A DNA stretch of 64,000 bases from Phytoseiulus persimilis. Its lineage: Eukaryota > Arthropoda > Arachnida > Mesostigmata > Phytoseiidae. Location of the stretch: the NCBI GenBank assembly GCA_037576195.1, contig CM075104.1:8314775-8378774 (forward strand), read 5' to 3'. A program made the position numbers and the translations under genes. A model generated the notes under the pieces. That model made no database searches and had not been told where the DNA came from. It was given only the letters and a program-made list of their open reading frames with translations. This document shows, piece by piece, positions 61,378 to 64,000 of this stretch (positions are counted from its first letter, which is position 1; the number at the start of each line of letters is the position of its first letter).

Positions 61378-64000
61378 CCGAGAGCTTCTCGCCATCGAAA
61401 TACTCTCCGAATTCGGCTCGCCTGAGTGCTTCGTGAGTCCGATAGAGCTTATGGCTGCCAGTTGGCGCGGCAGCGGTTCGGATGCCGTAACACTGTCTTC
61501 ATTTGCGAGCTCGCGCCCACGAGCTCTCCATTGTCTCGTCCCTCACTCGATTACATCGTCTTCCGCAGCTCGGACCGCTCGAATGGTCAATCTTGCAACG
61601 CGTGGCGCTTTAGAAGTTCGTTTCGAAATGGTCCAGACATCACGCGGCAGAGAAAACTGTGCTGCGGTCGCATTCTGAATTCTTTATCGAGCTCTTTGGT
61701 CACTAAGAGGGTTACGAAACCGACTTAGGTGTCGCCACTAGACTTCTGAGGTGAAGTCGGAGAATCATGTCTGTTCCCGGGTTCCCCGTCCATCCCTGAC
61801 CGCCTTCTCTGGGAAGCCAGCCCAATAAATATCGAATCTGCCAGGATTCTCCAGACACATTGCTTCCGACCGCGATCAGGATCAAGCGTAAGGGCCAACT
61901 GCGCGCGGCGGCCTGCAAGGAGCTGAATCTCCGGCTAGGGAATGTTTCCGTAGCTGAAGGTTTTGCGATCATTCCGGCGGTGACGACGACGAGGATTCGA
62001 AGGATTAAAAGGTTGCTGACCGCTCAATCGATGGCCACGAGGGGAGCCCAGATAACAGGTGGGTGAAACGTGAATCGGAAGCCTCGAAGTCGGCATCAAT
62101 CTTCCAATGAGGGAACACCACGGCAACGTGAAATCACTCGAGCAGGTATGCGCTGGCTCTGAACGATTTCAAGCGCGAAGCCCATGCTTCCCTCATGACG
62201 ACGATCTCATACCTATTCATGGTGCACTTCATGAATTACGAGGAAGAGGAGGGGGAGTCTGTACTGACGTTCATCCGCAGATCGGAGAGCTTGATCCAGG
62301 TGATGGAGTTTGATCTGAGTGCCTCAGAGGATCGGTTGATCTGGGAATTGGCGTCTGAGTTTCCTCCAGCGGAGTTGATGCCCTTCGCAGAATCTGACGC
62401 TTCAGCTGAAGAACTCATCGGAAGTACTCAGTACAGCGCTGGAGCGGTCAGAGAAGAGTGGTAAATCGTCGTTTCCATCCGAGATTGAGAAATTGATGAA
62501 CCTTTGCGACAGAAAAATGCCGTGAAAGACGACATCCCGATTGCCTTCTCGATCGCTTGCCATGGCGGGGACAGAGTTCAACAACAACGCGTCACTACAG
62601 AACAAAACCGATACGAATCGACGACGGGAGGAGGAGAAAAGGATCGTCTTCGGGTAACTTTAGACCGTCCCCCAGGAAGCCGATATGACGTTCTGATGGA
62701 AGTGCCATTCAGGATCGACTGCCTCTCTTGTCGATGATGGAAGAAATCGTAATATATGAGCGCCCCTTGACGGCGAAATTGGACACAGAGACCGACAACA
62801 GCTTGAGGGTGCGATGAGTTCGAGGTAGCTCTGAGCCATTCGGAGGGACGGAGGTTGGAATCTGAATCGATGGTTCAAGGCTGGACGAATTGACATTGAC
62901 AGTACTTTCGACTGTAGCACTGTGTTAGCGCGAAAGGATCTCGAGGAGCGATGTGTCCGCAGACTTTCGATCGTGGAGAACTATGAGGTTAGTCATGAAT
63001 CCTCGCGGGAGGAGCGTTCCCCGCGAACAGCGTTTCATCCGATAGCTATTGTAACGTACGCCCACCAGCGACATCGAGCTATTGTGGAACTGGAGCCGAG
63101 TCAGGTGGGTTGTCTTCCAGGGAGGCGGAATGGACAGGCGAATATTGATCCTGGTATTTGTGGCGACCTGCGACCGCCCAAGCCTCGTTCCAGCCCGGGG
63201 GCTCTAGGCCCCGTTCATTGCGGCATTGCTGCAGAGGGCCTAACGGCCTCTAGATTTCTGGCATTTTTCAACTCAAACTCAGTGATGCAGGCAATTTCCA
63301 ATGAATTATTTTTCACCATCTCAGATGCAGCCGTTCCTCTCGGTTCGGATCCGTCACGTTTCCCGATCATGGCCTCGCCGATCGCACTCGAGGAATGTAG
63401 GAAGGCGGACAAGGAGGACACCGAATGGTATCCCTTGCAAGCTAAATAACGTCCCGCTCATCGCAATGGATTCCAGCGGACAGAATCACTTCAACTCTCG
63501 TTCAAGTTACTGCTCTCCTCCTTCTGCAGTCGCCTTCAACATCAGAATTTTCCGATCTCCATTCCCCGATATATTTGGATAGGGACATCCGCTCTTTCCT
63601 GAGATGCCTCGATGATGCTTCCTTTCCCGCGGAATCCTTGCTTGACTCCCCTCCCATCCTCCCACGTGGTTTCTCTGAAGCAATAGCCGGCAAAATCACT
63701 GCCCGTGTTAGCCCGACCAAAGTTCCGGCCCGAGATCTTGACTCGCCGAAACTCGGCTCTGCTGTCAAAAGTTCGGTCTCCCTAATCTCTTGGTTTCTCG
63801 CTGCGGCTGCTCCGCTGCGAGACATCTTCACTTTGCATTCTCCTGCAACGATTCACGGAGTCTCGTTTTATACCGGATATCGAGACCCGTGGTTTTCGTT
63901 GAAGCTCGATCAACGTTACAGCACTAGCACCTGAGAGTTCAAAGTCCTTGTAAGTCTGTTGATGTACTAGATGTAGGTTCGATGTGTGATCGTGTATTCA
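61378..64000. other. No recognised gene; several unassigned frames
   Basis: Candidates without a family are 62195-62464 + (acidic, YEEEEGESVLTFIRRSESLI; vaguely like a retrotransposon gag helix bundle), 62922-63449 + (175 aa) and 63575-63934 + with an equally good-looking antisense frame at 63502-63831. None has splice or domain support. The right edge at 64000 cuts no recognised feature. Confidence 0.3.

Noticed and set aside
62195..62464. Gag-like acidic frame
   Set aside because: There is only a loose resemblance to retrotransposon capsid helices. No zinc knuckle, protease, reverse transcriptase or LTR is nearby.

Overview
The window looks like arthropod nuclear DNA, most likely from a mite or other arachnid (inference). 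Coding sequence is sparse, genes are split by GT-AG introns of about 100 bp to 4.5 kb, base composition is near 50% GC, and decayed Tc1/mariner, pogo/Tigger, hAT and LINE copies lie between genes. I see no bacterial operon, ribosome-binding-site or CRISPR signal and no rRNA gene.

Four genes lie in the first 21 kb. A two-exon gene (6546-7629, +) encodes a secreted His/Gly-rich protein behind a TATA box. A single-exon gene (9267-9905, +) encodes a cysteine string protein, the palmitoylated DnaJ co-chaperone of secretory vesicles. A single-exon gene (17466-18170, -) encodes a lifeguard/TMBIM seven-pass membrane protein, with a full palindromic CRE just upstream of a TATA-like box. A two-exon gene (19391-20340, +) encodes a Ras-like GTPase of RASD/Dexras type ending in a CaaX box.

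The centre holds a tandem pair of cytochrome P450 genes of the CYP4 family on the + strand. Gene A (35979-44853, 10 exons, 531 aa) and gene B (46696-51633, 9 exons, 517 aa) are both intact as reconstructed by splicing on conserved motifs. Both keep the I-helix Glu/Asp-Thr-Thr motif, ExxR, PERF-type motif and heme Cys loop. Their exon lengths and intron phases match almost exactly, apart from one intron present only in A. They are presumably recent duplicates acting in the ER on fatty acids, hormones or xenobiotics.

The rest is largely transposon-derived. There is a mariner pseudogene split by a small inverted-repeat element (3838-5002), and a relative of that insert at 12698. There is a LINE reverse-transcriptase remnant (11998-12342). 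A foldback-like element with minisatellite arms sits at 28797-29648, and a MITE lies just 5' of CYP4 gene A. A mariner with unusually long inverted ends (55790-57465) abuts a Tigger transposase pseudogene (57508-59174) that carries a nested hAT MITE, whose sister copy is at 27432. At 59958-60770 there is an 0.8 kb element with roughly 110 bp inverted ends and a second palindromic element inside.

Several coding-like stretches with no recognised family are listed at low confidence. The most interesting are a possible multi-exon gene at 21226-22995 and a possible two-exon small protein at 54711-55106. All exon boundaries are my own reading of splice signals and protein motifs; no transcript evidence or database search was available.
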